NCBI GenBank assembly: GCA_020081605.1
Contig: JAHREC010000016.1
Location: 496,001 to 560,000 of the forward strand
DNA length: 64,000 nucleotides
Direction of reading: 5' to 3'
DNA from: Albifimbria verrucaria
Lineage: Eukaryota; Ascomycota; Sordariomycetes; Hypocreales; Stachybotryaceae
Part shown: positions 9,614 through 22,907 of the stretch, piece after piece
Layout of the letters: each line of letters begins with the position of its first letter
Position numbering within the stretch: the stretch's first letter is position 1
The notes under the pieces: generated by a model
The model's database searches: none
What the model saw: the letters and a program-made list of their open reading frames with translations, nothing else
Told to the model about the DNA's origin: nothing
Translations under genes and position numbers: made by a program

Positions 9614-11272
9614 TCGAGTCCCTGGCTGTAACTTAGATTCATTTACAAGATATTTTCCGTGTGAACAGATACGTATACCTTGTGATCTTGTGCAAGCATA
9701 CGCTTGGCTCCCTGACCGTGCACCGGGGTCTACGATTGTTGAGGAGACAGTCGATCTGCCTTCAACCTTTCCTGGCACTCAATCTCCTTCCTTCTACGGC
9801 TACATAGACTTGTGTAAGGCTGGCAACTGCGTGAGACATACATTTATCTCACCAGTCAGCCCATTCGACTTGTTAACTCCTCTTTGTTCTCCTTTTATGT
9901 GCCTTGTTGTATTCCATAAGCTATATGAAAGATCCCTGATACTCACTTCTTAACAAAATTGAAAGTCCATAAGTCTCATTTGACAGTCCTTGTGAACATT
10001 TCAAGGATAAAATCGAGACTCAATTCACCTTGCTATGAAAACCCCTTGGCAGAGATCGACACGGTGCATAACCACTTTTTCATTCACGACATGCTTGCCG
10101 AAGAAGAGAGATTAAAAGGGCACCTGCATGTTCGCAAATAGGAAGTCGGTATAGTTGCCGGATCTCCGTGCGGTTAACAGCAGCGAACTCAGCATCCTAG
10201 AGCTAGATGTTGAATTCAATTTACACACCCTCTACCACAATATTGCAATTGAGACAACTCTTGCCACAGAAAAATTACAAGTCTACGCATATCGCAATTC
10301 CTTACCCGCTCACGTTGACATAAGGTTTGATTAACCATGCAAAAGCTTTGCTTCGCCACCAAGGATGTGATCGCTTGTCAGGTCGGGCAGCGTAACCAGA
10401 AACTACATTTACGAAGCTAATGTTCGATAGGAAATACTGTTATGAACATAGGAACTCGGCTATTGCACGAGTAATTAGTTCTGAGCAGTATATCCTCTGC
10501 AAGAAACGGTACTCGTCGACCTCATGATTGAAATCTTCGCAGGGCAGTAGGGGTCGGCAGAGGAGTTAGACCACGGTTGTGAGAATTTGTGATCGCTGTC
10601 AGAACATGTCATCATGTTGACGGGCATCGGACATGGTAAAAATGATAGCTATCATTTGCCTCTGCTGGGCTTCGGTGACAACAACCCATAAAGCCAGCCG
10701 AACCAACCATGAGGCAATCACCACCACCTTCTTCTTCGGGACCTGCAGCCACTTTTCACAAAACCCTGTTATTACTATAGCTGAGGAGCGCCTTGCGCTT
10801 AGATTCCGTCTTTAAACAGGGGTCGTGGTGCTTGTTTCCGAGCTACGTGGGGCTTGCTCTTTACAGCTACACCTTTCAGCTATCGCTTGTACGCCCTCCT
10901 GATCAAACGCAAGCGTACCAGTTGGCAGCCATGGAGTAGCAGCGGCCTTCAACTGATGTAGAAAGGGTTAGGGAAGTAGGCTATGTCATCAGATGTCAGT
11001 GAGATAAATCCGATTTAACACATTAGGTACAACACCAAATGACAGCATGTGTCACGTCTCTGAATTGTGGTGTGCTGATGTCAATGCTGTACAGTTCTCC
11101 CATTTGATCTGACTAAATCAAGGCTGGCTTTGGAGGGCACGATCTGCAAGGCACAACGGCACATATTATGTAGATCAACTCTTTTTATTTCTCTTAGCGC
11201 TTCTCGTTCATAAACACTTTTTCCTGTTGAGACCCAATCTTTCCTGGCCTCATTGTAGGCAACAAATGCAAA
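9614..11272. other. intergenic, nothing recognised
   Basis: About 1.66 kb with only short frames in both strands. I see no RNA or repeat. It separates the RiPP core from the rhodopsin-domain gene. Confidence 0.5.
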
Positions 11273-12564
11273 ATGGCGTATTCCATGAAGTTGACGCTGG
11301 TTGATGACCGCACAGGTCTCATCATCATGGCTTCTTTATTCTCAGCTATTACAGTACTGGCAGTCGCTCTTAGGTTTTATTCAAGACAGGTGCAAAGAAC
11401 ATGGCTGGGTGCTGATGACTGGCTAGCTTTAGCGAGCTTGGTGAGAATTTAGATGTCCTCATTTCATAACAGCCACTGATATTGAATGCTATAGATCTTC
11501 GTGCTCGCCTTAAACGGCTGCTTCATTGCGGGCTGTGTCGAGGGCGCAATCACAGGCCATTCCGAGATTGCCAACGGCCTGCCAGTCACCAGCGATCTTG
11601 AGCATCTTGTCCAGCGATACAAATGGGGCTTCCAGTCTGTTGAGAAGCTGGCATTTGGCCTCATCAAGCTGTCAATCTTATTCCTATGGATGCGTATATT
11701 TGCGCGGGCTACGCGCGGATTTATCATTTTCTGTTGGATCATGATTGGCGTTATAATCGCATGGAGCTTGACGTTCTTTTTCGCTACGGTCTTCCAATGC
11801 GGAACCAGATGGGACTGGAATTGGTCCCCAATCTTCTTCTTTTTGACGAAATGCACCGATACCCTCGCCATGCTCACTGTTTTCACGGCGACGGATCTGC
11901 TTACGGATTTCATCATCATGTTGATGCCCGTGCCTCTGATATGGAAACTCAACATGCCTACTAGGAAGAAGGTGGCCGTTACGGCAGTTTTCATGGTCGG
12001 TCTCTTGTGAGTTCAGCACTCTAGGCATCACTTGCATCGAAAGAAGGCTAACAAGAGTCTCAGCACGATTGGCGCCGGAATAGCACGTATGTACATTTAC
12101 TTGGTCACTTCTTACGACAAGGTGACGAACCCGGACTTTATTGGAGACTTCACACTGTTCATCTTGTGGTCTGAGATTGAGGTCAATGTTGCTCTGATGG
12201 TATGCTGTATGCCCGCCATGGGTCCTGTGCTCGACCGGACACGAAGCTATCTAAAGCGAACGCCCGTGGGCAAATGGATGCCGCTTTCAGCAGCCACAAA
12301 GGAGAACTCCAAGAAATTGTCGGCCGACACTGAATTGTCACATCACCGGGAATAGACCATCGGCGTTCAGCGTGGCCTTCAAATGACGATGTGCCTTGGC
12401 AGGGCAGCGACACCACTACAGCAACGGCTACTCACGTTGTCGACAGCGACACAGAATTCCCGCAATTCAACGGCATTTTAACAAGAACAGAGATATCTCG
12501 TACGTCTGAAAGGCCGTACGCCAAGCCTGAGGATGGGGCATGGCTTGGATCGAGCGCCGTTTAA
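11273..12564 (+). CDS. fungal rhodopsin-domain integral membrane protein
   Basis: Exons 11273-11440, 11495-12006 and 12064 onward; introns are GT-AG with a GGCTAAC branch in the second. The protein has about seven hydrophobic segments. It shows hallmarks of the fungal rhodopsin-domain family: LGADDWLAL near the first loop, LKLSILFLWMRIF-like helix, and FILWSEIEVNVALMVCCMPA near the last helix. Members lack the retinal lysine; some, such as Pth11-like proteins, act as surface receptors, but most are uncharacterised. The first frame stops at 12355. Adding one A at 12351-12352 opens a plausible Ser/Thr/Asp-rich cytosolic tail to 12564, so the early stop is probably an indel artefact. These genes are common near secondary-metabolite clusters, but a link here is only positional. 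Confidence 0.88.
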
Positions 12565-13398
12565 GAGAGCGCGGTTAGAAGGCTACGAGGATTATAACAT
12601 TGTACAAGTCTGACGATACCTGGGTTCAAAATTAATGGGCGGTGTTTGTACGGTAAATGCTTTTAGGGATCACATTAGGGAAAGACTTGTTTCCTGCTCT
12701 AATTTTCTGAACACTTGGTGTGCGCACCTCTAAATCCGCAATGCACATCAAATGCAATTAAGACGTCCACTTACGTCACCTTAAGGGTTGGAAAGGTGCT
12801 GTAATAGTGATAGATGCAATGCTGTGAGCTTCGGGACCTCCCTCTGCCGGAGCTGAACTTCGCCCCAGCGGGGTGTGAACGCATGGACTGCCATCGAACC
12901 ACCATACCCTTGCCACTTAGGCCCTTCTCATGCACGGTTCGAGCTCAAACCATAGCAGCAACTCATCAAAGCAATGACATATTCACTTTTGATCGTCGCA
13001 TGCTTCCCTGTTTCCCCGTTCATTTAAGACGTGAAGCAGAGGGCTGAACACGGCTTGCATTAGTGGCGACGAGGTACGAAAGGGTAGATCCATGCACGAT
13101 TAGATGCCAAACCGCCCCCTGACTAACTCCGATGTTCGTCAGGCAATAGTCAGAAGCAAGGAATGATCAACATCTGACGGCCCCTCCCCAGCGCTTTATG
13201 CATGGGCCAGTTGGAGAAGCTTACACTTGATCCATCATCCCTTGCTCCGGAATAAACTCAAACCTCATCAAAGTTGGTATAACCCGAACCTGATCTACAG
13301 CTTGACTGTTAAAAACTGTACCTGTTATCCTTTCCTCAGGAGCTTGAAGAGAAGACTTTGATTGCATTTACGTATGCTCTGAGGCAGTTGATTCAGTC
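12565..13398. other. intergenic, nothing recognised
   Basis: About 830 bp, non-coding as far as I can see; 5' region of the carboxylesterase gene. Confidence 0.5.
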
Positions 13399-15556
13399 AT
13401 GGCTAGGAACGTGATTCCATGGCTATTTGGCCTTGGCGCGTTCGTCATTGGCGCATTTGCAGTTGGCGTAGTAGCTGCTGCTTTGGGGCCACTGCGCGAG
13501 TTCTTGGTGCAGAAATGTGTTGAGCATGGCATCAATCCCCTCGCAGCCTCATTCCACAACCTATCGTGATCGACAACGACAAAAGTATCAAGTACATTGG
13601 CAGCTATTCGCCCGGGGTTGAACACTTCCAGAACATCTTCTACGCCGAGAACACTGCTGGAAACAACCGCTTTCGTCCACCTGTTCCAGTCAAGCCTGCC
13701 AGAGGCTCAGTGATTGATGCGACGAAATCAGGAGCATGGTGCCCACAAGGCACAGGGGACATTTTCCCATTTACCAGCAGAGTCACGAATATCAGCGAAA
13801 ATTGCTTGAGTCTCCGTATTGCTCGTCCCGCGGGCACAAAGCCAAGCGCAAAGTTACCGGTCATGGTGTGGCTACATGGGGTGAGTTTCTACATCTGACT
13901 CTTCAAGAACCATGGTTGGAATTGGGACTAACTCCTAGGCTCGATGAAAAGGTGGTCATGCTCTCGGATCAGGCTCTGACATTCTCTATACTCCTGATGG
14001 ACTTGTCAAGCAAGCCGTAACTGACGGCCAACCTGTAGTATGGGTAGCGATCAACTATCGTCTAGGCTGTATGCATACCCAAAACTTTTTCACTTGGCAT
14101 ATTGTGGCTAACGTTGTATAAGTATTTGGTTTCGCAACAACCGATGCACTTGTAAACGCCAAACAGGCTAATATGGGACTTCGCGATCAACGTGCGGCAC
14201 TTCATTGTGAGTAAGAGACAGCATGATATTGGCAGGCTTACTGACCTCTTGCTCTACAGGGGTTCGTGATAACATTAGAAACTTTGGAGGAGATCCTCAG
14301 CGAGGTAGGTGTTGGATCTCGATGCATGTACGTTGGTGATCTGACATTCGTATCTTAGTCACTGCAATTGGCCAAAGTGTTGGTGCGAGTGATATCACCC
14401 TACAAATGACAGCCTTTGGGGAGCACAAGATGTACCGTTTCAGCAAGCTGTGTAAGTCCTTCTCTGCCGAAAATGAGAGTACATACTGACCAGCACAGTC
14501 TGATGTCCGGCGGACCTGGGTTGAATTTTAACACCAAGTCAAGCTTAGTGAAGGAGAACACCGCAGCAGTTGCCAGTGACGTGGGTTGTGTAAAAGCAGA
14601 CAGCCAGTCTGTTGACACTTTGGAATGTCTGAGGACGATCCCTTTGAGACGTTAACAAATCTTTCCGTGACCGCCTCCCGTGGCGCCCGACCACCTTTGG
14701 CGAGGGATTCTTTTTCCCAACGCAAGACAACGATTTCCTCCAAGATCGGCCTTCCGAGCTTGTCCGAGCTGGTAAAATCGCTAAGGGATACCAATACTTG
14801 CCTCGTGGGTCACAAATGACGGTGCTTGGTACCCGTCCCCACAGTATCAAGCGATGAGGAAGTGTTGGCCAGTTTTGGACTCTGGCTCCAAGGCCTCTCT
14901 GCATCGACAAACCAGAAGCTTCTCGACTTGTACCCTGTCAAGGATTTCGAGAGCATGGTACGCCCAGACTATGACGGCCCTATCTCTCCCCAGTATTACC
15001 GCGCCGCTCAGCTCAACCGGGATCTCTGGTTCACCTGTCCAGTACTCGACTTTGCTTGGCAGTACGCCAGAAAGGGCGGCGTGGATCTATCTCGCGTACG
15101 TTTATCTGAGACCAACTCAACACGCTTCACTCCGGTATTTGAAGCCATGGGCGTGCCGATGTGGCGTGTCTCACACTTGAGCGACATTCCCTACGTCTTG
15201 AACTTGCAGCAGATGGCTGGCGGTGCCGACAACTCAGCAGCTCAGTTAAAGCTTGCCTCATCTGTCAGCCAAACTGTTGTCAAGTTTGTAGTTTCCGGAA
15301 CCCCTAGCGGACCAAAAACTACATGGCCTGCAGCTTTCGCGGGGGCAACGAAAGCTGAACTAGCACAGACTAAATACCCAAGTTCATTCGTTGTGCAACT
15401 TTTCGGGGGCCGTACGGGAATGCGCCCGTCACTGTGAGTAGAGGCCCACGCAAGAATGGTTCGTCTCCAGGTGAAGACGCAATCAAGTGGGAAAAGTTGA
15501 TCGAACGGTGCGATTTTATCAACAGTGACCAAGTAAGACAGGAGACTGGTGTGTAA
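13399..15556 (+). CDS. type-B carboxylesterase/lipase family protein, membrane-anchored, frame-broken
   Basis: The start is set at 13399 (ATGGCTAGG), giving a hydrophobic N-terminal anchor (GLGAFVIGAFAVGVVAAALG). Family blocks follow in order: ENCLSLRI, PVMVWLHG, WVAINYRLG, LRDQRAALHWVRDNIRNFGGD, and the nucleophile elbow GQSVGA (Ser codon 14376-14378), then VLMSGGPG. Five short introns fit (13881-13938, 14069-14122, 14207-14259, 14305-14358, 14452-14498). About eight frame breaks occur, mostly at homopolymers, for example CCCC at 13537-13540; each is repaired by one extra base, except AAAA near 13946 which needs two. The gene is therefore probably intact in the organism. Such enzymes hydrolyse esters or amides. 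Anchoring in the secretory pathway beside a RiPP locus is notable, but involvement is unproven. Confidence 0.82.
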
Positions 15557-16715
15557 AGCTTAGAGAGTTTTGGGATTCAATATTGTTGCAAGATTTTAGG
15601 TTCCTTGCCTTTTCTAACTACTGGAAATATAGATTTTCTGAGGGCCTGGGGTCTTTTTGGACTGGGTGTATGTATTCTCTTTGAACATAGCAGTAATGAG
15701 GACGTAGACGTATGTTGGGATGGTCTGAATGGGCCTCCGGAATGATATTTTCTATCCAAGAAACTGAATACGTTCCGAAATTTCTACGTTTAATTTCTTG
15801 TTCCCGGATTCTTCTGAGACGGACTGATGTGCAGTTGCGGTCTTCTGCAACACCCTGCATGCGGAGCAGCATTTCGTAAACTGCAGCATTGGATGTGCCA
15901 AAAGAATAGACTGGGTTTGGTGTCAAAGCTCTGACAATACAACACGTCTCTTTTGATTCCTTACTGGAACATCGTTTTGTCAATACCGGACCAACCAAGA
16001 ATAATACCATTGGCACTGATAGTGACTTCTTGAATGTCCAGGGTAGCTTGAGGAGACGGAAGGATAGACAGGTAGTTTGATGACTGCTAGTTATGGAGCT
16101 AATCGACTCTGTTCTTGCATTGCAAGCACGACTTGTTAACATTGTATGGGTAATGGCATCTCAGTAATGGCATGAAGTACGTATCGCAATTCTCTTCCCT
16201 TGATGGAACAAGCCATTCCCATCTACTCGTAGCGGCATCGGAGATTTGGCCGCCAAGACTGTTATCGTCTACCTTCTCCAAGTTGCTGATAACTAACGCA
16301 GTGTTTAATTAGAAATGCGACTAGTCCCAGGATGACGTCTATCAAGCGTCTTGGCATGCTCTAGCATTTGCCCTTTTGCAATCAGGATGCTGGGGTAAAC
16401 CCGTCGGTTCGGCTGTTAAGACGACATTCCAGCGCTCCCATTTGCTGCGCCATTAAATAAGCAGATACGGTTTGTTCCTTTGACAAACTGAAATACCCCG
16501 AGTCACGCTGGCTGTGGAGTTGATGGACATGGGTTGTCCCCACGACACTGCACCAAGATTGAATGGTTGAATGAAGATCCGACAAGAGCCGTTGCCGCCC
16601 GAACATTAAATAGCCATTTTCCCTGCATTGAAGAGTCAGCTCACACCAAGTCGCTTCCTCCAGGACTCAAAGCTAAACCGTCGCCGAGTCTGCTCACACA
16701 CCGACGCAGTTCAAG
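15557..16715. other. intergenic with one unassigned minus-strand frame
   Basis: A minus-strand frame of 174 codons (16142-15618) is the only long one. Its sequence gives no recognisable domain and I do not call it a gene. The rest appears non-coding and includes the promoter of the carboxypeptidase gene. Confidence 0.4.
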
Positions 16716-18382
16716 ATGCACTTCCATGGTCGCCTGAGCACAGGCTTGCTCTTCGCAAGCTTAGCATCGGCTCAAGTTCGCTATGCCAATAACCAGGTGC
16801 CACTCGTCAAGGATAGCAACGTTGTCGCCGCGAACTTCCAGGATGTTGAGGGCGTTGAGCTTCACTCACCGGCATTCAGCAAGCCGGACTCTGTGCCAGA
16901 TGCTTTTGTCAATGGCACGAGCGGACCCACGGACCAGGCCACGATGGGTAAGATTGACATCACGTTTGGACACAATGTTTAATTCTAATGAAGCTATACA
17001 GACAACTTTCTCCGCACTCTGGCAGCACGCAACACCTGGATGACATATCACAGCCCTGACTTCAAGTCTGAGGAGGGACGTTCCATGCCCTATGTCTTTC
17101 TGTCCAAGGCAAACCCGTCGCAGAACAAGTCTTGCTCCCACCCTAAGCTGCGAGTATGGATGCAGGGTGGTGTTCACGGAAACGAGCCGGCTGGCGATCA
17201 GGCCCTGCTCGCCCTTCTAGGCAAGCTTGATGCTAACGCTACATGGGCTGAGGCCGTGCTGTCCAAGGTAGACATCATGATGCTGCCTCGCTACAACCCC
17301 GATGGTGTGGCCTATTTCCAGCGTGCATTTGCGACCAACTTTGATCCCAATCGTGATCACGCCAAGCTCGCGCGGCAGCAGACCCGCGATATCAAGAAGC
17401 TCGTCATGGACTACGCCCCTCATGTCGGCGTAGACTGCCATGAGTACAGCGCAAGCCGCGGCTACGGCACGCAGGGCCAATGGCTCTCGGCAGCGGATGG
17501 CGAGTTTTCTGCCATGAAGAATCTCAATATCCACAGTGACATTCGCGAGTTGTCAGAGGACGTGTTTGCAAGGCGCGTCGCTGCTGCTATGGAGAGCCAT
17601 GGTCTGCGCTGGAGCCCGTATATTGTCGGCAACTCAGGCGAACCTGTCGTTCTGGAAGAGACAACTGGCGAGCCTCGATATGGAGATAGCTCCGTTGGCT
17701 TGAACCAGGCTGTCATGTTTCTGACCGAGACGCGTGGCATTGGTCTGGGCAACCAGCATTTCCAGCGTCGTGTGGCATCGGGTTTGATCATGGTCGAAGC
17801 CATCCTCCAGACTGCCGTCGACAAGGCAGAGGAGGTATACCACATTGTTGAAGATGCTCGTGCCGAGTTCATCTCCAGCAATGATGACATTATCATTACC
17901 GAATCTTCGCGTACTACTAATGTAAGCTGGCAGTTCATTGAAAAGGCTACTGGCGACCTCGTCGATGTGCCTGTTCAATTTCTCAACACCACTCCTACAG
18001 TACCTGATATCACTCGTTCCCGCCCATCGGCTTACGTCTTCCCCAGTGCCTGGCATGATGTTGCTGAGCGGTTGCGAGTCTTGGGCGTCAAGGTCGATGT
18101 TCTTGGCACGCCGTTTCGCGGCCAGGTCGAGGCCTATACCATCACCAACTCTACACTTGCCACTACCATCTGGGAAGGTGTCGTGCAAAATACTGTCACG
18201 GTAGAAGCCAACAAAAAGAAATTCAGATGCCAGCCGGTAGCTTCTGGGTCAGCACAAAGCAGAAGAACGCTGCTTTCACCTTCTTGACGTTGGAGCCAGA
18301 AGCAATGGACTCGTACGCCAAGTTCAATATTATCCCTGTGGCTAAAGGCGACGAGTTTCCTGTGTATAGGGTCCTGGCCTAA
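16716..18382 (+). CDS. secreted M14-family zinc carboxypeptidase
   Basis: Exons 16716-16947 and 17002-18382, about 537 residues if the frame is continuous. There is a signal peptide at residues 1-19 (MHFHGRLSTGLLFASLASA). Zinc and catalytic residues are visible: HGNE (His136, Glu139), His224 in VDCHEYS, and the general-base Glu320 in FLTETRGIG. This is a fungal secreted M14 metallocarboxypeptidase, which removes C-terminal residues in the secretory pathway or outside the cell. The frame breaks at the A5 run 18213-18217. With one more A, translation runs on through a coherent C-terminal domain to 18382; without it, 18 aberrant residues are added before a stop. About 9 kb from the RiPP precursor, it is a candidate, though unproven, trimming protease. 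Confidence 0.88.
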
Positions 18383-19548
18383 ATGGAGGACAAGCAGCTT
18401 CGTATAAAGCGATGCATCAAATGTATTCTGATGAATTTACGGATACAATTTGGATAAAATGTAAGTAACAAATAAATTAATGTATGCTTGCATCTCTATG
18501 ATAGAAATTTCATTTGTCCATGATTGTGATTATTTTATCAAGGAGACTGCAACATTGAGAGATCGACCGGAACTCCGGTATTTATGTGCAGAATATTCGT
18601 TGATATTCAGAAGAATGATTTAAAACAAGTAGACCAATATCCTCACATACAGATTCTAGCCAAATTATCATTTAAGGTGAATACAGATCTGGAATTCGCC
18701 TTCTTTGACTTTCATTTTTAGCGCTGCCAGTGATCCAAATCTACATCTACTATCAGCTTGACATGGTTTGATGAGATGCATGCTCTAAAATCATCACGGT
18801 AAAGTTTGGCCTTACCAGGTTGCTGTTCATAGAGTCGCATCGTCTACTAACAGTCAACGACCGTCGTAGTAGTACGAAATACAACTCAGCAAATCTTGCA
18901 GTACGATGTGTGGGTGATTCATGAATTCTGACGGCACACAATTTGATGAAGTCAGACACTCGTTGCTGTTAATCATCCTTTTACTGACCAAATTACCACC
19001 AGTCAGATCAGATGAGCCAGAAAAGACATGTGTGACTTCCTGCAGGCCAACATTCTAGCTCCTGATGGACAGTTAACTTTTGGCAACGTACAACCTTCGT
19101 GGCTATTTTAATGGTAAGACAGTAAAGTGATGGCAGTGGGTGTAGTCTGAGTCGCTAACAAGCCGACAAGGCACCTAGTCAGATAATCAAGTCTACTCCA
19201 TTCACAAATGAGCCTCAGAATTCCATGATGAGTGTCACTTGTGGAATCGGCAGATGCCATCCAGTGCTCTGGCGAGGCCATAAAAGTAGGAGGTTGCTCA
19301 TGACACAATGTCAGGACACAAGGGTAATACTCTGTTGACCCAGCCGAGAAAAGCATAATGAATCAGACGGCCGTTAACCGAATGAAAAAGCCCGGATGTT
19401 CTCCATTAAATATGATTAAGTCTCACAATAAAGAGTACCTCCGTGGCTAGGTCCCAAGATTCAGAAAACTTTGGTGATTCAGTCTCATGCTCCAAGAGTC
19501 CTGGTGATACCCTCCAAAAGTTAAGCTACCTATATGACCTCGCGAAAA
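18383..19548. other. intergenic, AT-rich
   Basis: 3' flank of the carboxypeptidase and upstream region of the M35 gene. No gene seen. Confidence 0.5.
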
Positions 19549-19556
19549 TATAAAAA
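19549..19556 (+). promoter_or_regulatory. TATA box of the M35-like gene
   Basis: TATAAAAA lies 135-142 bp upstream of the ATG at 19691, followed by a pyrimidine-rich CCCTCCCCATCACC stretch typical of fungal transcription starts. A strong core promoter suggests the locus was, or is, expressed. Confidence 0.6.
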
Positions 19557-19690
19557 GGAGCCAACCCTCCCCATCACCATTTCTTGACTTGCACAAAGCA
19601 CTAGATCAGGCATCCCAAGACTTTACCGAGTACAAACTGCTCACATACCATTTTGGAAGTTCTTATCTATCACGGTTATTATCAACCATC

Positions 19691-20605
19691 ATGAAGTTCT
19701 TCTTCACCCTTGCCTTCCTGGTCATGTTGGCCACCGCCGCACCCATCGTCTTCGAAGCCCTTGTTCCCCTCAATGTCACGCTGGAAATGATCGGCAACAC
19801 AAAAATCAAGGCAAACATCACCAACCCCAATGATAATGATTTGAAAGCACTGAAGTCTGGTACACTCCTTGATGATACTGAATGCGAAAAGTTTGAAGTG
19901 TTTTCAGCATGTAAGCTACCTTTTCAGTTCTACGCCAATGCATGATTCATTGCCTAACATGAGGTGTAGCCAGGCAGCTTAGGTATTACGGCATACTTGC
20001 CATGTACGCTTATGACAACCTCAAGGAATACAATTTCCACGTTATACCAGCGGGCGGGTTTACGGAGATCATATACGATATTGGCACCGTCTACAATCTC
20101 ACCAAGGGCGGAGTATTTAGCATTGTCGCCAACGGTCGTCTCCCTCTTGCTGAGACTAATAGCACACTTCTATCTGGATCTGTTTCATACGTATCCAACT
20201 TGATCGAGGCAGAAATTGACGGTCAGGAGGCTGCTGCTGTCTTCGAAAATGATGCAAAACCGTTCTGGCCAGACATGGAAATGCGATGACAAACAAAATG
20301 CGGTCTTAAAAGCTGCACTAAACGACTGCATGAGCATCGCCAGCAGATCTCGGCAGGTTCCTAACTCTGACCCAGTGAACAAAATGGTTGAATTCTTCAA
20401 ATCTACGCACTACTTGATCCGCAAATCAGCTGTAGAAGTTTCCTATCGTACTTCTTCATTGTACGAGGAACTTCCCGATGGATTCATGTGCTGCTGTAGT
20501 GACATCTATGATAAATGTTCTGGGGCAATTGGGTACACGAAAACGGCTGTGATTTCGTTTGAGCTTAAAGCTCTCCAGGCTGAATCTCGTCGAATGTGCG
20601 AATAA
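19691..20605 (+). pseudogene. M35 deuterolysin-like gene lacking the HExxH catalytic region
   Basis: Exon 1 is 19691-19910, with signal peptide MKFFFTLAFLVMLATAAP; exon 2 starts at 19970 after a 59 bp intron (branch CCTAAC). The region up to about 20230 matches the deuterolysin propeptide (NVTLEMIGNTKIKANITN, GSVSYVSNLIEAEIDG). The frame then shifts near the AAAA run at about 20255, and a second frame gives the start of the mature enzyme (ALKAALNDC, EFFKST, CCSDIYDKCSGAIGYT). Translation stops at 20605 just before the place where deuterolysins carry HExxH and the zinc-binding Asp. No downstream frame supplies them. The first break may be a homopolymer error, but the missing catalytic part is not, so this is a dead protease or a propeptide-like secreted protein. 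Confidence 0.78.
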
Positions 20606-21442
20606 CACATATACATAACGGTCATGGATCTGATTCAATTAAAACCGGGGTGGGGAAACCATTAACATCAGCTTGCTATCAAACTCGCCGATGATGGAAG
20701 CCCGGCACTTGATGACTTTGCAAGGATCTACATCATCTATCAGGCATTAAGAGAACTATGTTAAATTTCTTATGTATCAATACGTGGACTAAGATGCTGC
20801 GGGCTTGATAGGAAGATGTGCCCTTCCCACATTTCATGAGATAAGGAACAATCAATAATAAAACCAGCTCCTTTTATATCAAATTAATCTACATTCAAGT
20901 GTACCAGTGGGATAGCAACGTTTCGCCTACCTCACCATTTCCAGTCAGTCAAAAGTCTTCATGTACAAGAGGCTATGATAAATATATATTAACCAATTAA
21001 TTCATTATCATATTAATACAAGTTTATTATATTTTTAGTCGTTTATTGTTAGGTATTTGGTTGATATTTTCCCGAGATGTCTGCGCTAGATGTGCGGAAT
21101 TTCTGCCTTCCCACTGTAGCTTAAACGACGATAAGTGGACTTTATGTGAACGCAACAACTCACAGTGCTAAGAATATCTTGTGGGCTTTTATAAGCTTAT
21201 CCAAAATCTCGATACTGGTTTGTGCCCCATAGTTATGTCCTAAATGAAGTTTTATCATGTATGATACGCCTGCCATCCCTAATATTCCAAGTAAATAGTT
21301 ACATGCTGTATTCCCGTGAAGTCTATGTATGAGAACATATACGAATCGTTAAGGTTGGTAACAAAGAATGACTGATACACATGCCAAACACTAGACACTA
21401 TTATACCACGCCTGTCAAACATGGCATATCTCCATTCGTTTC
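20606..21442. other. AT-rich intergenic
   Basis: Very AT-rich around 20870-21060, with no coding signal. It could be decayed repeat DNA, but no repeat is recognised. Confidence 0.45.
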
Positions 21443-22907
21443 TCACCATACCGTTCGCCAATTTGTACCTACTACACGAATTCGCACCCAAAGGAAGCAA
21501 AGAAAAGCTGCAACATAGCTGATTCCGGCGAACAGTATGAGACCCCAATAGCCTGCTCGTCCTGGGTTGTCCGTGGCTATAGCTAAGTTCCCAGCAATGG
21601 GTATACTCGTGAGGCAACCGAAACTGCAAATCGTAAAGACACTGGCATAGTAGCGTCCGTAATCCTGAGTACTGCACAGCTGGCCAACGCAAATTGGTGT
21701 TAATGTTATGTTAGCGCCACTGGCGAACCCATACACGACGACAAAGAAAACAAGCAATGTCAAACTCGGTGGTTCAGAAGCCAGGGCATCTGGCAGCCAC
21801 AAGCCCATGACAGAGATAAGTGCGAGTCCTGATCCAATAATCATCGTGTTATAACGGCCGATCTTGTCAGCGATATAACCCGGCAAATATCTGCCGACAC
21901 AAGAAGCACCATTCAAAATCGCGAGGAGTTGGTAGGCGAATGCTGCATCGCCACCTACAGCATCCTCGCCAGTTAAGCCTTGTCGAACGAGGTAATAGCC
22001 AGGCACATATGTGACCGGCACAAAATATGCCCACTCTATGAAGAAAACTCCAGCAGACGTCACTGCCATGGCACCGGTTCCGTCGCGAAAAATTCCCATG
22101 CTCGGTAGCATATGCCTCCAGGACGTTCCGGTTCCATGTTTTGGTGGAAGTCGACTTCTGCAGAGGATGAGACTAACGATGCAAAGGAAGAGTAGAACAA
22201 AACCAATGATTCTCATGGTCCAAGCCCAACCAACTTTAGGAAGCAAGGATTGTGCCATTAGCGGAAATAGGACACCGCCAAACCCGCTTCCTGTGAAGGC
22301 AAATCCGCTCGCTTTGCCGCGCTTCTTGTTGAACCAGTGGGAAATAGCTCCCATAGCTGGCGTGAAAAGCAAGGAGTTCCCTAAGCCACTGAGAATAGAG
22401 AATGCGAGAAGAAACTGATAGTACTCTAATAGTCTTTGTCAGCTCTGCTATGGAATATCGTACTGGCATAACGAACCCCCGACTACTCAATCAATGGATT
22501 AATCAGGTCAAACATACCAGTGCATTGGCTTAGGGTGAATGTTCCCACGATCAGGCAAACAGTACCAAAGAAAATCAACTCTCTCGGGCCCCTGGCGTCA
22601 AAAATTGGTCCTATCTGAACACTGCAGAAATATGACACGAATACGTAGATGCCAAAAATCCAACCAACAGCATTTGCGGAGCTGGAAGCGAGTACAGTAT
22701 TCGACATGTAAGCTTCGAAAACTCCGGTCGAGTTCACGATACCCAGACCTGCAGTCATGGAACACCATGAGCCTACTGCAACAGTCCATGCTGCCTTGCC
22801 GCCTTCCGGATATGTAAACTCATCTTGGGAGGAATTGGGGTAAACAACTTGGATTTCTCATTGACTTGTTGGTTGGGCCCTCCATTATTCGCTTCTTGGT
22901 CTGACAT
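21443..22907 (-). CDS. MFS transporter, monocarboxylate-porter type
   Basis: Minus strand, two coding exons with a 92 bp intron (22517-22426, branch GCTGAC). The N-terminal YPEGGKAAW block, then MTAGLGIVNSTGVFEAYM, GRYLPGYIADKIGRYNT and about twelve hydrophobic segments place it in the monocarboxylate transporter-like MFS group common in fungi. Members move organic acids, amino acids or small metabolites across the plasma membrane. The ATG at 22907 begins a hydrophilic leader (MSDQEANNGG), but its frame is one base out of register with the YPEGG block, so a base is probably missing between 22846 and 22890. Otherwise the frame is open to the stop. It could export the RiPP product; substrate is not predictable. 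Confidence 0.88.

Noticed and set aside
15618..16142. Minus-strand 174-codon frame
   Set aside because: Faint resemblance to the middle region of fungal transcription factors (RRIREQEIKRRNF), but no consistent domain, no zinc cluster and no splice context.
20870..21060. AT-rich stretch as a RIP-mutated transposon
   Set aside because: AT richness alone is not enough; no second copy or element ends are present in the window to test for RIP-type changes.
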